Shown here piece by piece: positions 15,423 through 23,772 of a stretch of 49,013 nucleotides of DNA. Positions within the stretch are counted from its first letter, which is position 1. Each line of letters starts with the position of its first letter. Origin of the DNA: Candidatus Bathyarchaeota archaeon (GTDB lineage: Archaea > Thermoproteota > Bathyarchaeia > Bathyarchaeales > Bathycorpusculaceae); contig JAOZHU010000043.1 in the NCBI GenBank assembly GCA_026014705.1, positions 1 through 49,013 of the forward strand. Direction: 5' to 3'. Made by a program: the position numbers and the translations under genes. Under the pieces are notes generated by a model, which worked only from the letters and a program-made list of their open reading frames with translations, was not told where the DNA came from and ran no database searches.

Positions 15423-16863
15423 AGCGCATCGCCTCCGCAGGTCTTGTTCTGGAAGCCCTCCACGCAGGATAGAGGCTGCCGACTGCGCCTAAGAGTACGG
15501 CGGCTCCAAGTGCAATAAGCACAAGCTCAGGCGTCAAAGCGATGGAAGCAGTTGTTTGAGTGTTAGTCCCCATAGCGAAACCTCGCCCGAAAGTGCCTTG
15601 ACTTGCAGCGGGAAGCAGCAGCCCTGACAACACTGGCGCGGCGACGCTGCCTATCGCAATGCCTACTACGCCAGCTATAGCGCTGAGTAGTGTGCCTTCA
15701 AGCATGAACTGGCTCATTACTGTCCAGTTGCTGAAACCTATCGCCTTGAGAGTACCAATTTCTTTGGTTCGCTCGCGCACCGTGTACAACATTACGAACA
15801 GCACTATGAGGCTTGTAGCTGCAACTGCGACTATGATTTCTTGAAACGCCACGCTTTGCGTTTACGCAAGAGTTGACTCCGCATTCGCCAGTGAGGCTTC
15901 GTAGCTCGTTTTTAGAGCTTCAAGCTGTGTTAGGCGCTGTTGACTCGTAGTCACTGAGAGCTCTGGGTGCAAGGCACTTATGGCGCTTGCCACTTCAGTT
16001 ACGACGTTGCTGCTTTCCGCGAAGACTGTTACTGAGGTTATATAGCCAACATTATTGGTTAGCGCTTGTGCATCAGACAAGTTCATGTACAGCGTAGTGA
16101 TGTCCTCAACTCCTGATGAGCTGTATACGCCTATCACCACGAAAGATTCGCCTAAAATTTCTATCGTATCGCCTACTTCAGCGTTAAAGAACTTGGTGTT
16201 GTTTTCGCTGAGGAGCACAACGCCGCTGTCTCCTGCTTGCAGGTTTCTTCCTGCTGTAATATTCGTTGGCAAAACTGGGTAGTTGTTAATGAGCTCAGAA
16301 GTTAACGGAATGCCTTCAATTACATAGTCGGGCACAAGGCGAGTGAACGTTCGCCCGTTTGGGGCGGTTATTGTTTGGTTTGTTCCTTCAGACACGGTTA
16401 AAGTTGGACACACGGCGACAACGCCGTCTATGGAGCTCAAGTCTGAGTAGAGGCTTTCGTTCATGGCAGTGGTTCCCCTGCCACCGAACGCGCCGCCTCC
16501 GAAAGCTCCGGGTATACCTGTACCGTTGCCGAACTGCCCAAACTGGAAGCCTGAATCGCCGCTGGGCGGCGTGAAGCCGGAGCTGCCGCTGTTTTCCCTG
16601 CTTGGAGGCGCGAAGCCGAAGCCTTCCATGCTCGGCGTTAGAGTGCAGTCAATTTGGGTTTGTGTCTGGTTGATTGTCGCTTCAGTTTGGGCAATTGTGT
16701 TGCCGAGGTTCTGTGTTAGACTCAGGGTGGATTCTTGATTTGCAGTTATTCCCGCTGGAATGGAAATCATTATCGCCATAGAAAACCCTAAGGCGATTAT
16801 TACTAGGAGCGCTCTCATTTTTCGTCTTGAAATGTTTCTAACGGCTCTTGTTACTATACCCAA
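15415..16863 (-). pseudogene. MacB/FtsX-type ABC permease interrupted by an in-frame TAA
   Basis: Two frames, 16863-15862 and 15852-15415, lie in the same reading phase and are separated only by a TAA at 15864-15862. The first part holds the N-terminal transmembrane helix (RKMRALLVIIALGFSMAIM) and the large extracellular MacB core, rich in Gly/Phe/Pro near residues 80-130. The second holds the last three helices of the FtsX domain (FQEIIVAVAATSLIVLFVML and on) and the ...[18 protein letters not shown] end that contacts the ATPase. Together they make a normal 482-residue permease. It overlaps the ATPase gene by 8 bases. A GTG at 15852 might allow a separate second peptide, but no strong ribosome-binding site precedes it. 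Either a real nonsense mutation or an assembly error. Confidence 0.85.
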
Positions 16864-17193
16864 TTCAGTTCACCCTTGGAAAGCTCTTGAGAAAAAAATC
16901 CTAGACAACCAAAAAGGGAAAATGAGGAGAGAGGGGTTCGGGTGCTCGATTTACTCGTCTTTGTCGGCAACAAGTTTGTGACCTTGCTTGTGTTCGTTTT
17001 TACCCATTCTCCCGTTTTTGGTTGTCTTTGTTTGCTCAGCGGGGAAGAGTTATTAAACGATTTTTCAAAATTATACCCAATTCTATACCAAATCTGAAAA
17101 CGCCAGTTGACTCCGGCTTGGAAAACGTGAGTTATATTTATTATGGTAACCTGAATAAATGCTATAAAGAATCTCTAAGCGGAGCAGTATCGC
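16864..17193. other. divergent promoter region between the ABC permease and wHTH genes
   Basis: 330 bases without a supported gene. It contains the imperfect inverted repeat at 16903-17027 and a TATA box (TTATATTTATTATGG, about 17131-17145) for the + strand wHTH gene at 17194. An 18-codon minus-strand frame beginning with the ATG at 17007 overlaps one repeat arm and is not called. Confidence 0.55.
16903..17027. repeat. imperfect inverted repeat with ~25-base arms
   Basis: Arm 1 at 16903-16927 begins AGACAACCAAAAA then GGGA; arm 2 at 17002-17027, read on the minus strand, begins AGACAACCAAAAAC then GGGA. About 21 of 25 positions match, and 75 bases separate the arms. It sits upstream of the ABC permease/ATPase/HtrA genes and of the wHTH gene, so it could be a regulator-binding pair or form a transcript hairpin. 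Confidence 0.6.
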
Positions 17194-17496
17194 ATGGCTA
17201 CCAATGCGCGTCCATTGAAGCATTTGCTTGGCTGGCTAATCGCGGGCACAAGAGGAGGTATGACGCGTGCTCGCATAATCAAAGCGGTACATGAGACTCC
17301 GCAGAACGCAAATAAACTGGCAACGTTGCTCAAGATGGACTATAAGACAATAAGGCACCACTTGGATGTTCTTGAGAAGAACAGGCTTATCACTTCTGTC
17401 GGCGACAAGTACGGTGCAACATATTTTCTATCTCAAATCATGGAAGACAATTATGGCTTGTTTGAAGAGATTCTGAATAAAATCTGGAAAAAGTAA
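17194..17496 (+). CDS. ArsR-like winged-helix transcriptional regulator
   Basis: A 100-residue protein with a canonical wHTH: GGMTRARIIKAVHETPQNANKLATLLKMDYKTIRHHLDVLEKNRLI at residues 21-65, followed by the wing (SVGDKYGATYFLS). Start ATG 17194; TATA TTATATTT lies about 55 bases upstream. It is followed 17 bases later by a four-helix membrane protein, an arrangement often seen in archaea for regulator-membrane partner pairs. It is divergent from the permease/ATPase/HtrA genes and is their obvious candidate regulator (inference). Confidence 0.82.
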   Translation: MATNARPLKHLLGWLIAGTRGGMTRARIIKAVHETPQNANKLATLLKMDYKTIRHHLDVLEKNRLITSVGDKYGATYFLSQIMEDNYGLFEEILNKIWKK

Positions 17497-17513
17497 AAAA
17501 AGGAGAAACCGAC

Positions 17514-17960
17514 ATGGGAAATCAAATGAACAAGACTATGTGGATTTGGGTAGTAATACTTGTAACCTTAATAGCCGTAGCGCTCTTGGCAGGATTATGG
17601 GCGGCGTCAACATTCTATAACCCCCAGTTTTCCTGGCGGCAACTCCCGCGTCCAGGAAGCAATCCAGGGGATATAGAGTTCTACTACATAGCAAAAACAG
17701 TCGTTTCTACGCTTAACATAGCTCTTTTGTCCTTCTTGACGCTCACGTACGCTGACATTTACAGGAAGACGCGGTCGCAGTTTACGATTGGGTTGCTGAT
17801 TTTTTCGATTGTTTTCCTCTTGAAGGAGTTCGCGTCGAATCCTATGGTGATTAGGGCTTCTGGCTTCGCCCTTTTTGGTCTTGGGCCCTTCGCGTTGCTG
17901 CCAGATATATTTGAGTTCGTAGCCTTGACTGTACTGCTGTACTTAAGCGCGAAATACTAA
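17514..17960 (+). CDS. four-helix membrane protein partner of the wHTH regulator
   Basis: A 148-residue protein with hydrophobic segments at about residues 9-31, 55-79, 88-107 and 117-145, joined by short polar loops; the loop after segment 1 is the largest (YNPQFSWRQLPRPGSNPGD). No family is recognised with confidence. ATG at 17514 follows AAAGGAG. It is probably co-transcribed with the regulator at 17194-17496 and may sense a membrane signal or regulate its partner; that is inference from position. Confidence 0.72.
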   Translation: MGNQMNKTMWIWVVILVTLIAVALLAGLWAASTFYNPQFSWRQLPRPGSNPGDIEFYYIAKTVVSTLNIALLSFLTLTYADIYRKTRSQFTIGLLIFSIVFLLKEFASNPMVIRASGFALFGLGPFALLPDIFEFVALTVLLYLSAKY

Positions 17961-17970
17961 GGAACGGTTC

Positions 17971-18393
17971 GTGCAAGCAGCAATGAAAAAGACGGTGTTC
18001 ATTTCTGGTCCTATTCAAGGCATGGAAACCAATCAGGATTACAGAAAAAAAATCGCAAGAATTTGTGAGCGAGTGAATTGCGAAACGATTGACCCGTGGC
18101 TTCGAGAGAAAATAATCTACCGAAAAGATGAGCCATGCTGGTGGAACAATGTTCCAGCGCCAGATTTTGTTGAACGAGATTTGGCAGATATTGAAAAATG
18201 CGACGTGCTAATTGCCTATTTGCCTCAGCTTTCAGCAGGAACCTGCATGGAGCTTTTTCACGCCAAACGCAAAGGCAAAAAAGTCATAGTCATCTCAGAT
18301 ATGAAATGTTTGAGTCCATGGATTGTGGTGCACGCAGACAAGATTGTGAAGCACTTTGATGAACTTGAAGACTCATTAAAACAAGTGCTGTAG
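17971..18393 (+). CDS. nucleoside 2-deoxyribosyltransferase-like protein
   Basis: A 140-residue Rossmann-like protein of the nucleoside 2-deoxyribosyltransferase/DNPH1 superfamily: VFISGPIQGMETNQDY at residues 8-23, ERDLADIEKCDVLIAYLP near 68-85, and SAGTCMELFHAKRKGKKVIVIS, where the Glu of MELFHA is the expected catalytic nucleophile. Members hydrolyse or transfer the deoxyribosyl group of nucleosides or nucleotides. The GTG at 17971 has AAGGA seven bases upstream; an ATG at 17983 is an alternative start. It is 10 bases after the membrane protein gene. Confidence 0.82.
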   Translation: MQAAMKKTVFISGPIQGMETNQDYRKKIARICERVNCETIDPWLREKIIYRKDEPCWWNNVPAPDFVERDLADIEKCDVLIAYLPQLSAGTCMELFHAKRKGKKVIVISDMKCLSPWIVVHADKIVKHFDELEDSLKQVL

Positions 18394-18460
18394 AGTCTAC
18401 TTGGCGCAATCAAAGCTTTATCAGCCCTGCGCAATCTAGAGAGTGCAAAGGTTGAACATT

Positions 18461-18880
18461 GTGAAAGGCGTTTACGTCTTAATCATCGAGATAACCGCTG
18501 ATGTGGAAATACAAGTAGGCGCGCTGGGCACATTAGCCTTCAAAAAAGGCTTCTACGTCTATGTAGGCTCTGCACAGAATAATCTGGAAAAACGCGTGCA
18601 ACGGCATCTTAGGAAAGAAAAGCGCCTCTTTTGGCATGTAGACTACTTGCTCAATAATGAAGCGACAAAAATTGTGGATGTACGTTGCAAACAAGGAGAC
18701 AAGACTGAAGAATGCAAGATTGCCAGTTGGATGGCTGAGACCAATGCAGGCGTGGCGGGTTTTGGGTGTTCTGATTGCCGCTGCAAAAGCCACCTGTTCT
18801 ATGTAGAAAACATAAAGTTATTCACGGAAGAAATTCAAGTGCTTAACATTCGGAAACAAAAGGAACTGATCCAAAGCTGA
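18461..18880 (+). CDS. DUF123 GIY-YIG nuclease-like protein
   Basis: A 139-residue protein of the archaeal DUF123 (GIY-YIG) family. The GVYVLIIEI start at residues 3-11 and FYVYVGSAQNNLEKRVQRHLR with conserved Y, G and R residues form the degenerate GIY-YIG core, followed by WHVDYLL and GFGCSDCRCKSHLFY, whose cysteines could bind zinc. Family members are small, of unknown function, with the nuclease fold. I chose the GTG at 18461 because AAAGGTTG precedes it; in-frame starts at 18443 (GTG) and 18452 (TTG) are possible. It converges on the gene at 18888-19214. Confidence 0.85.
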   Translation: MKGVYVLIIEITADVEIQVGALGTLAFKKGFYVYVGSAQNNLEKRVQRHLRKEKRLFWHVDYLLNNEATKIVDVRCKQGDKTEECKIASWMAETNAGVAGFGCSDCRCKSHLFYVENIKLFTEEIQVLNIRKQKELIQS

Positions 18881-18887
18881 AAGAAGC

Positions 18888-19214
18888 TTATTGTTTGCTT
18901 TTTTGGCACTGATTGAAGAAAGCCAAGGTCTCCTTTGCAGAGGTCACTCGCCTTGTTTCAATGTGATTGAACGTGACCACCTTCAGGTTTTCTGCTTCCA
19001 ACTCGAACTTGGTAAATGCGTCCATGTTTGGAACTTCATAGATTGCCCATGAGGTATGCCCCCAACGGTCGGTCCAGACGCCTGAGACTTTGATACCGTG
19101 TTTAGCGGCTAAGGCGTCAATGTTTTCAAGCCAGTTTTTCATTGTTTCTAGATTTTCGGGTTTGCCTATAGGGCAGTTTTCCGCTGAATGGCTCAACGTT
19201 TGCAGCACATGCAT
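18888..19214 (-). CDS. DUF3303-like dimeric alpha-beta barrel protein
   Basis: A 108-residue protein with a ferredoxin-like pattern: HVLQTLSHSAENCPIGKPENLETMKNWLENIDALAAKHGIKVSGVWTD and then HTSWAIYEVPNMDAFTKFELEAENLKVVTFNHIETRRVTSA. The predicted strand-helix pattern (LQTLSH, W(T)DRWGHTSWAIYEV, VVTFNHIETRRV) is that of small stress-type Dabb proteins. The function is unknown. ATG at 19214 is preceded by GGAGG at a good distance. Confidence 0.65.
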   Translation of the reverse strand: MHVLQTLSHSAENCPIGKPENLETMKNWLENIDALAAKHGIKVSGVWTDRWGHTSWAIYEVPNMDAFTKFELEAENLKVVTFNHIETRRVTSAKETLAFFNQCQKSKQ

Positions 19215-19471
19215 TCAATTTTTCCTCCATCCGAAGATTGCTCATTAATTTTAACTTCGCGCTTAAAATTGTTTAAGCTGCAGTAGGCACATAAAGCAAC
19301 AATAAACGGATGCAACAAAGCCTCATGAAACGGTGGGATTCCGTTAATTGGGATATTCTTTTGTTTGCCTCATTTTTATTCGCGTTAACAAGTTTTGCCG
19401 TCGGAAGTAAACCTTTAAGAGAATGACATAAGTAATATTCTCATGGGAGCCAGCCTTAGAAGGCAAACCAA

Positions 19472-20257
19472 ATGAAAAAGCAACTTTTCCAATTAACGCT
19501 AGCCGCAATGGTTCTGGGACTCATACTGTCCTGTGCCTCAACAGGAGACTTGGCCTTTGAAGCACCTAACTGCCTACTTGTTTCAGCAAACGGGTATTCA
19601 GGCTGGAAACTGCAAATAGACACATTGAATGACACAGTTGTTTTAACGCTTGACGACCTCACAGCGATGCCAAAAACAATTGTGAACGCTGAACTCTTTT
19701 GTTCAGGTCAACTAGTTGACAGCGGCGCATGGGGTGGCGTGAAACTCGCATATTTACTTCAAAAAGTCGGGTATGAATCTACAATAATAGGCATAGAGCT
19801 TTTTGCACTTGACGGGTACACTACTACCATCTCAATCTACCCAAGCATACCCGATAACGTTATAATCGCCTACGAAAAAGACGCCACGCCTTTGCCTGAA
19901 ACGCTACGCTTGGTGATCCCCGGAGCTAACGGCAACTCATGGATAAGCATGATAACCAGAATTTCACCCAAAAACGCAATCGACCCGCGTTCACCAAACC
20001 CGCATGCCGCTTCAATCATAACCGACCAACTTGAAATAATAGAGCCTCTAACCACGCCAGCGCCGCCCCTGACGCCGGAACCGAGCAATCAAACACTGAA
20101 CCAACCAATCGCCGAGCCACCAAAAGACCAACACGGACACCAACAAGATGTCTCAAACCCAGATTTCCAGCATGAATACTTGTACCTGACGATGTCAGTC
20201 TTGTTCATAGCAAGCGCAGCAGCAGGCTGCTTATTCCAAAAACGCAAAAAGAAATAG
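19472..20257 (+). CDS. exported molybdopterin-binding-domain-like protein with C-terminal membrane anchor
   Basis: A 261-residue protein. An N-terminal signal segment (residues 5-20) and a C-terminal hydrophobic helix (about 235-255) followed by KKRKKK frame one domain that resembles the oxidoreductase Mo-cofactor domain (SUOX type): GWKLQID, TLDDLTAMPKTI, AELFCSG with C77 in the position of the molybdenum-ligand cysteine, and WGGVKLAYLLQKVGYE. A Pro/Thr-rich spacer joins it to the anchor. It would sit outside the cell membrane; many small relatives may not bind the cofactor. ATG at 19472. A possible TATA box is CCTTTAAGAG about 60 bases upstream. Confidence 0.75.
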   Translation: MKKQLFQLTLAAMVLGLILSCASTGDLAFEAPNCLLVSANGYSGWKLQIDTLNDTVVLTLDDLTAMPKTIVNAELFCSGQLVDSGAWGGVKLAYLLQKVGYESTIIGIELFALDGYTTTISIYPSIPDNVIIAYEKDATPLPETLRLVIPGANGNSWISMITRISPKNAIDPRSPNPHAASIITDQLEIIEPLTTPAPPLTPEPSNQTLNQPIAEPPKDQHGHQQDVSNPDFQHEYLYLTMSVLFIASAAAGCLFQKRKKK

Positions 20258-20423
20258 CTAAATCTAATTAGCACAGGAAAGAAAAAAGCCTCTTCTCCAG
20301 CCTGTTCCACTTCTGAACACTCAAATCAAAACTTGCGGGATAGGCTTCATCTGGAGCTAAAGTGCTGATTGAGGAAGGATTCGAAGACTTCATGGACAAA
20401 GACGGCGTAAGCTTGTTCAGAAA

Positions 20424-20436
20424 ACTTAAATAAATC
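20424..20436 (+). promoter_or_regulatory. TATA box of tRNA-Gly
   Basis: AACTTAAATAAAT lies about 40-48 bases before the tRNA gene. It overlaps the end of a coding-like 22-codon remnant (20362-20430). Confidence 0.5.
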
Positions 20437-20472
20437 GCCAATGTTGGTAAACACTACTGAAAACGTCTATCA

Positions 20473-20582
20473 GCGGTTGTAGTCTAGCCTGGTTTAGGAC
20501 ATCAAAGTGTTACTAACAATTAGTGACACTGTGTAAGCCTGCCACGTTGACGACCCGGGTTCAAATCCCGGCAACCGCACCA
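20473..20582 (+). tRNA. tRNA-Gly (anticodon GCC), intron-containing, CCA encoded
   Basis: Acceptor GCGGTTG/CAACCGC, D stem GTCT/GGAC, T arm CCGGG-TTCAAAT-CCCGG, discriminator A, then CCA (20580-20582). The anticodon loop CTGCCAC (20539-20545) gives GCC. The 5' half of the anticodon stem TCAA (20502-20505) is separated from its fifth base C (20538) by 32 bases; removing these restores the stem TCAAC/GTTGA and a 75-base tRNA. This places the intron between positions 30 and 31 rather than at the canonical 37/38. Confidence 0.93.
20506..20537 (+). other. tRNA intron at non-canonical position 30/31
   Basis: The 32 bases contain a hairpin: AGTGT and ACACT arms, a U-G wobble, ACTA/TAGT and a 5-base loop (20506-20530). 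It would be cut by the archaeal splicing endonuclease; no endonuclease gene is in the window. Confidence 0.85.
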
Positions 20583-20606
20583 CAATTCTTCTAAGAAGAG
20601 CCTCTA

Positions 20607-21581
20607 TTATTTGGTGAGCGAACGCGCCTGCTTGATGTAATCTTTTGTTTGGTTGTATAGAAAGAAGGGGTCAGAAACATGCGCAGTCGCGTCATAGTGG
20701 GGTTCAATGGCTGTTCTTTCAGGGTACTCGTTCCACGAAGTTATCATTATCGTGTCAATTCTTCTCTCTGTCAAGAGGCGAATGGCGTTTTTCCACTCTT
20801 CATCGTATACAGTTTGGCTTAAGTCAGCGTTAACAATGCAGTTTGGGCTTCTAACTCGCGAATCATCGTATCGGGGAGTTACGCTGATCTCTGCAGTGTA
20901 CGGAATGCGAGCGGGCTTGGCGTGGCAGTTCAGATCAGTGTATATCCATTGGCAATAAGGTTCGTGACCGACCAACACAATGTTGAATCTATCATCAACC
21001 AAGGGAACGCTACCGTTTTTGGTCAAGTTCTTGTCGTTGAAGAAAAAGAGAAAAGGTTTGCTTCCATTGTAGTAAACTGATGGAAAAGGCGAGACAAACT
21101 CGTCGTAAACATGCGCGCAAATTGCCGCGTAATCGTAGAAATCTCCGCTTCTATTGTAGGGCTCAACCATGATTGCAAACTTCAAATCGTCTCCAATTTC
21201 CCCAGCTAACTTGAAGACTGCCTTTGCAGCAGCATCCGTGAATCTTCCATAGGAATCGCATAGCCCCCACCACGAAACCACAACGAAATCCACATCCAAT
21301 TCACTTAACCAAAAAATATGCTGCCGTATTACAGCAGAGTCGCAACTGTTATAAAAGCCCAAAATTGGCTCATCTACAATTTTCGCGTTATCCCACGACA
21401 CTTCCGAACAAGGGTCATACCAAACATAATAGAATATCCCGATTTCTACATTAAGCGAAGAATCAATCGTGAATATGCACGCGACGATAGCGCCAAGAAT
21501 AACCATGCAACACAGGACAGCAACGAGTGTTCTCGGTTTTCTAGCAAGCACGCGAGAAACCACTGTATGGAAAATAAGCAT
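20607..21581 (-). CDS. membrane-anchored GH99-like (endo-alpha-mannosidase-type) glycoside hydrolase
   Basis: A 324-residue protein with an N-terminal signal anchor at residues 17-40. The remainder fits the GH99/MANEA-like TIM barrel: GIFYYVWYDP at the first strand, DFVVVSWWG, KFAIMVEPYN, and the C-terminal signature TSWNEYPERTAIEP, matching the family's SWNEWxEGTxIEP active-site block, which carries the catalytic glutamates. It would act on extracellular alpha-mannoside or a related glycan, perhaps surface N-glycans. Minus-strand TATA GTATTAAAAAG lies just upstream near 21590-21600. It ends 25 bases past the tRNA-Gly CCA on the other strand. Confidence 0.85.
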   Translation of the reverse strand: MLIFHTVVSRVLARKPRTLVAVLCCMVILGAIVACIFTIDSSLNVEIGIFYYVWYDPCSEVSWDNAKIVDEPILGFYNSCDSAVIRQHIFWLSELDVDFVVVSWWGLCDSYGRFTDAAAKAVFKLAGEIGDDLKFAIMVEPYNRSGDFYDYAAICAHVYDEFVSPFPSVYYNGSKPFLFFFNDKNLTKNGSVPLVDDRFNIVLVGHEPYCQWIYTDLNCHAKPARIPYTAEISVTPRYDDSRVRSPNCIVNADLSQTVYDEEWKNAIRLLTERRIDTIMITSWNEYPERTAIEPHYDATAHVSDPFFLYNQTKDYIKQARSLTK

Positions 21582-21837
21582 CTGTTGCTTTTTAATACTT
21601 GCGAATTCAGTAAAGTTTCACCATAAATCTTGGCTCTCCGCATTGCGCATAAAGGCACAAGGCTCAGCAGCAATGGTTAATAATCGCTTGAAAAGCAAAA
21701 CACAGCAGGTATCCACAGACCGCAGCATGTATCAACACGAGTGGAACAGTGGCTAAACTGTCTGCCGCGTTTGAACACTAGAACCTGCCTGACTGCACTT
21801 GAAATGTGTACATCAGAATTATATAGCGCCGTCGTGA

Positions 21838-22737
21838 ATGGTAGTACGTGATTTGTCTCCGTCTCAAGCTAAATACGAAGAGGTCAATACTTTGCCGATA
21901 GCCAACCGCAACGTGAAGTCATGGTTAGCAATCACATTAGTCTCCCTAATTGTCTGGCTTTTCTATTGGCTATCCAAAACTCCAAGTTTACCCGCTTCGT
22001 ACATAAGCAATTTAGGCATCGTGTTTTGGGCTGGACTGATCGGACAAGTTGCGCTTTTCACCGGAGCCATCCTTGGACTAATAGGCATTTTCCTTTCGCT
22101 GAGCTTATCAAAGCCATTCGCAGAGATTAGAAGCCTAATAGCAGCAACGGTTTTCTCCGCGGGCGTGTATTACCTTGGCTTTCTCCCAAGCGTCTACTGG
22201 CTGACAAGACCAGGAACCATTGTATATTCGCCGTTTCTCGGCGCTGCATACTTGCTTCAAGCCCTCTTGACCGCACCGTTCTTCATGATTCTAGCTTTAA
22301 AAGTGAAAAAATACAATGACCCCGCCCAAATGCCGAGCTTGCTAAAATGGGCTGGACTTGCGTTCTTGGGCTTCACTGGCGCATTGTGGGCTAATGCTGT
22401 CATGAGGTGGTTCGACATGCTTTTCTCACCACAAGGCGGAATAGCGTTCCTGCTTAGCGGAATCAGAGCCTTAGGATTTTTCAACGCCGTCATTTTTATG
22501 TCCTTAGCCGTAGTTTTCGCCGCTTTCGCCTGCCATCGCCTCGTCAAGAAAAACACAGGCTCCGCCACTAAATTGTTTGGGCTGTCACTGACAATGATTG
22601 GAATACAATATGCCCTGTTATTGGTTTACGCGCAGGTTGTCAACGCATGGGCTTTAACACTCTTAATAGACGTGTGGACAGCCCCATTCCTAGGTTTAGG
22701 AGCAGCATTGCTTATTGCAAAAACCAAACAGGCATAA
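21838..22737 (+). CDS. polytopic membrane protein of unknown function
   Basis: A 299-residue protein with about eight predicted transmembrane helices (about residues 28-48, 58-86, 98-120, 128-152, 164-185, 200-232, 240-262, 270-295) and a short cytosolic start. No conserved charged motif is evident. The start is ATG 21838, but a TATA box (ATTATATAGC, 21819-21828) lies only 10-20 bases upstream, so the true start may be a later codon such as the TTG at 21853. No obvious operon partner. Confidence 0.68.
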   Translation: MVVRDLSPSQAKYEEVNTLPIANRNVKSWLAITLVSLIVWLFYWLSKTPSLPASYISNLGIVFWAGLIGQVALFTGAILGLIGIFLSLSLSKPFAEIRSLIAATVFSAGVYYLGFLPSVYWLTRPGTIVYSPFLGAAYLLQALLTAPFFMILALKVKKYNDPAQMPSLLKWAGLAFLGFTGALWANAVMRWFDMLFSPQGGIAFLLSGIRALGFFNAVIFMSLAVVFAAFACHRLVKKNTGSATKLFGLSLTMIGIQYALLLVYAQVVNAWALTLLIDVWTAPFLGLGAALLIAKTKQA

Positions 22738-22865
22738 TTAATGTCAACACGCCGTCAGCTGGCACGCTAAAAAGACACCACCCCCTCTAAATAACTTCTC
22801 CACCCTAACAAAAGAAAAAACGCAGTGGCACAAAGCACAAGCACCTCACAAAAGACACGCATGAC

Positions 22866-23459
22866 TCAGGTTTTGCCTATTTTCTGCAATACGCGCTCAA
22901 CAGGAAAAACCTGCAATTTCCTTGCGCTGCCACCTACAGAGATTAACTTAGAATCCACGAAACCGCGTCTTTCACGGCTCAACATTTCACGCTTCAGCGC
23001 TAAGCCTCCGCCGTAACCACCCAAAGTGAAACCAGCGCCAACAACCCTGTGACAGGGAACAATAGGCGCAAAAGGATTCGCAGCCATAACGTTTCCAACA
23101 GCCCTTGGGCTACCGCCGACGGTTTCAGCAACAGCACCATAAGACGCTACATACCCAATGGGAATCGAAGCTGTCGCTTCAAGCACCCTCCGTGTATAAA
23201 CAGACAAATGCTCCATGGCAAGCTGGAAACTATACGAAATGTCCTTTCCGTCGAAAATATTCTTCACCGTCAAAAGAACACTCTCGGCAAATTTTGAGGG
23301 CTCCGGGAAAATTTGAAAAGGAACATTGAATGGGACGCCAGCTAAGAGACACTTTAGCGCTTCTTCTTGGCTGTCGGCAAAGGATGTGCCGAAGACCCGC
23401 GGCTCGTCGCAGGCAACTCCAGCCCATACGGCACCAAACTTTTTGGCGTAGAGACCCAT
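22866..23459 (-). CDS. ogt: methylated-DNA-protein cysteine S-methyltransferase
   Basis: A 197-residue DNA-repair methyltransferase. The C-terminal domain carries the active-site motif PCHRVV (C about residue 139), GGSPRAVGNVMAANPF, the helix-turn-helix recognition region and the Tyr/Arg-finger IPIGYVASYGAVAE. It removes O6-alkyl groups from guanine by irreversible transfer to the cysteine. ATG at 23459 is used; a TTG at 23462 directly precedes it. It is the second gene of a probable pair with the small zinc-ribbon gene at 23540-23692. Confidence 0.93.
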   Translation of the reverse strand: MGLYAKKFGAVWAGVACDEPRVFGTSFADSQEEALKCLLAGVPFNVPFQIFPEPSKFAESVLLTVKNIFDGKDISYSFQLAMEHLSVYTRRVLEATASIPIGYVASYGAVAETVGGSPRAVGNVMAANPFAPIVPCHRVVGAGFTLGGYGGGLALKREMLSRERRGFVDSKLISVGGSARKLQVFPVERVLQKIGKT

Positions 23460-23539
23460 CAATCTTAACAGTTCCTTACGTTATTGAGAGGTTAATGGCT
23501 GTAAAAGCTTTACTGGTTCACCTGCGTTCATGGTGCAGG

Positions 23540-23692
23540 CTAGTTTTTCCGCTGGGCGCATTCAATGCAAACGGCAACAACTTTAACGCTCTGAAGTGGC
23601 TGCTGCAAACCCAGCAAACCCTTCGCAAGCACAGTCACGTAACCCAATGGTTTCCCGCATTTCTGGCATCTTAAAGGTTTGCCTTCACTCAT
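23540..23692 (-). CDS. 50-residue zinc-ribbon protein
   Basis: A short frame with ATG at 23692 and TAG at 23540-23542. The product has CQKC at residues 9-12 and CIEC at 42-45, with a conserved-looking KPLGYVTVLAKGLLGLQQ between. This is the CxxC...CxxC zinc-ribbon pattern of small archaeal proteins. The cysteine spacing and sense codons argue for a real gene despite its length. It lies 80 bases upstream of ogt on the same strand and 80 bases from the divergent psmB. The function is unknown. Confidence 0.72.
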   Translation of the reverse strand: MSEGKPLRCQKCGKPLGYVTVLAKGLLGLQQPLQSVKVVAVCIECAQRKN

Positions 23693-23772
23693 TGCACTAT
23701 CGCCACATGCTTCACAGTTATAAGTAACCTTAATAGGTTCCCGTTGCCTATATCAACGGCAAAGGTGAAATC

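Noticed and set aside
15852-15864. Stop-codon recoding (Sec or Pyl) of the permease stop
   Set aside because: The stop is TAA, which is not recoded for either amino acid; a nonsense mutation or assembly error is simpler.
16951-17007. 18-codon minus-strand frame MGKNEHKQGHKLVADKDE
   Set aside because: Overlaps one arm of the inverted repeat; no usable ribosome-binding site; too short to support.
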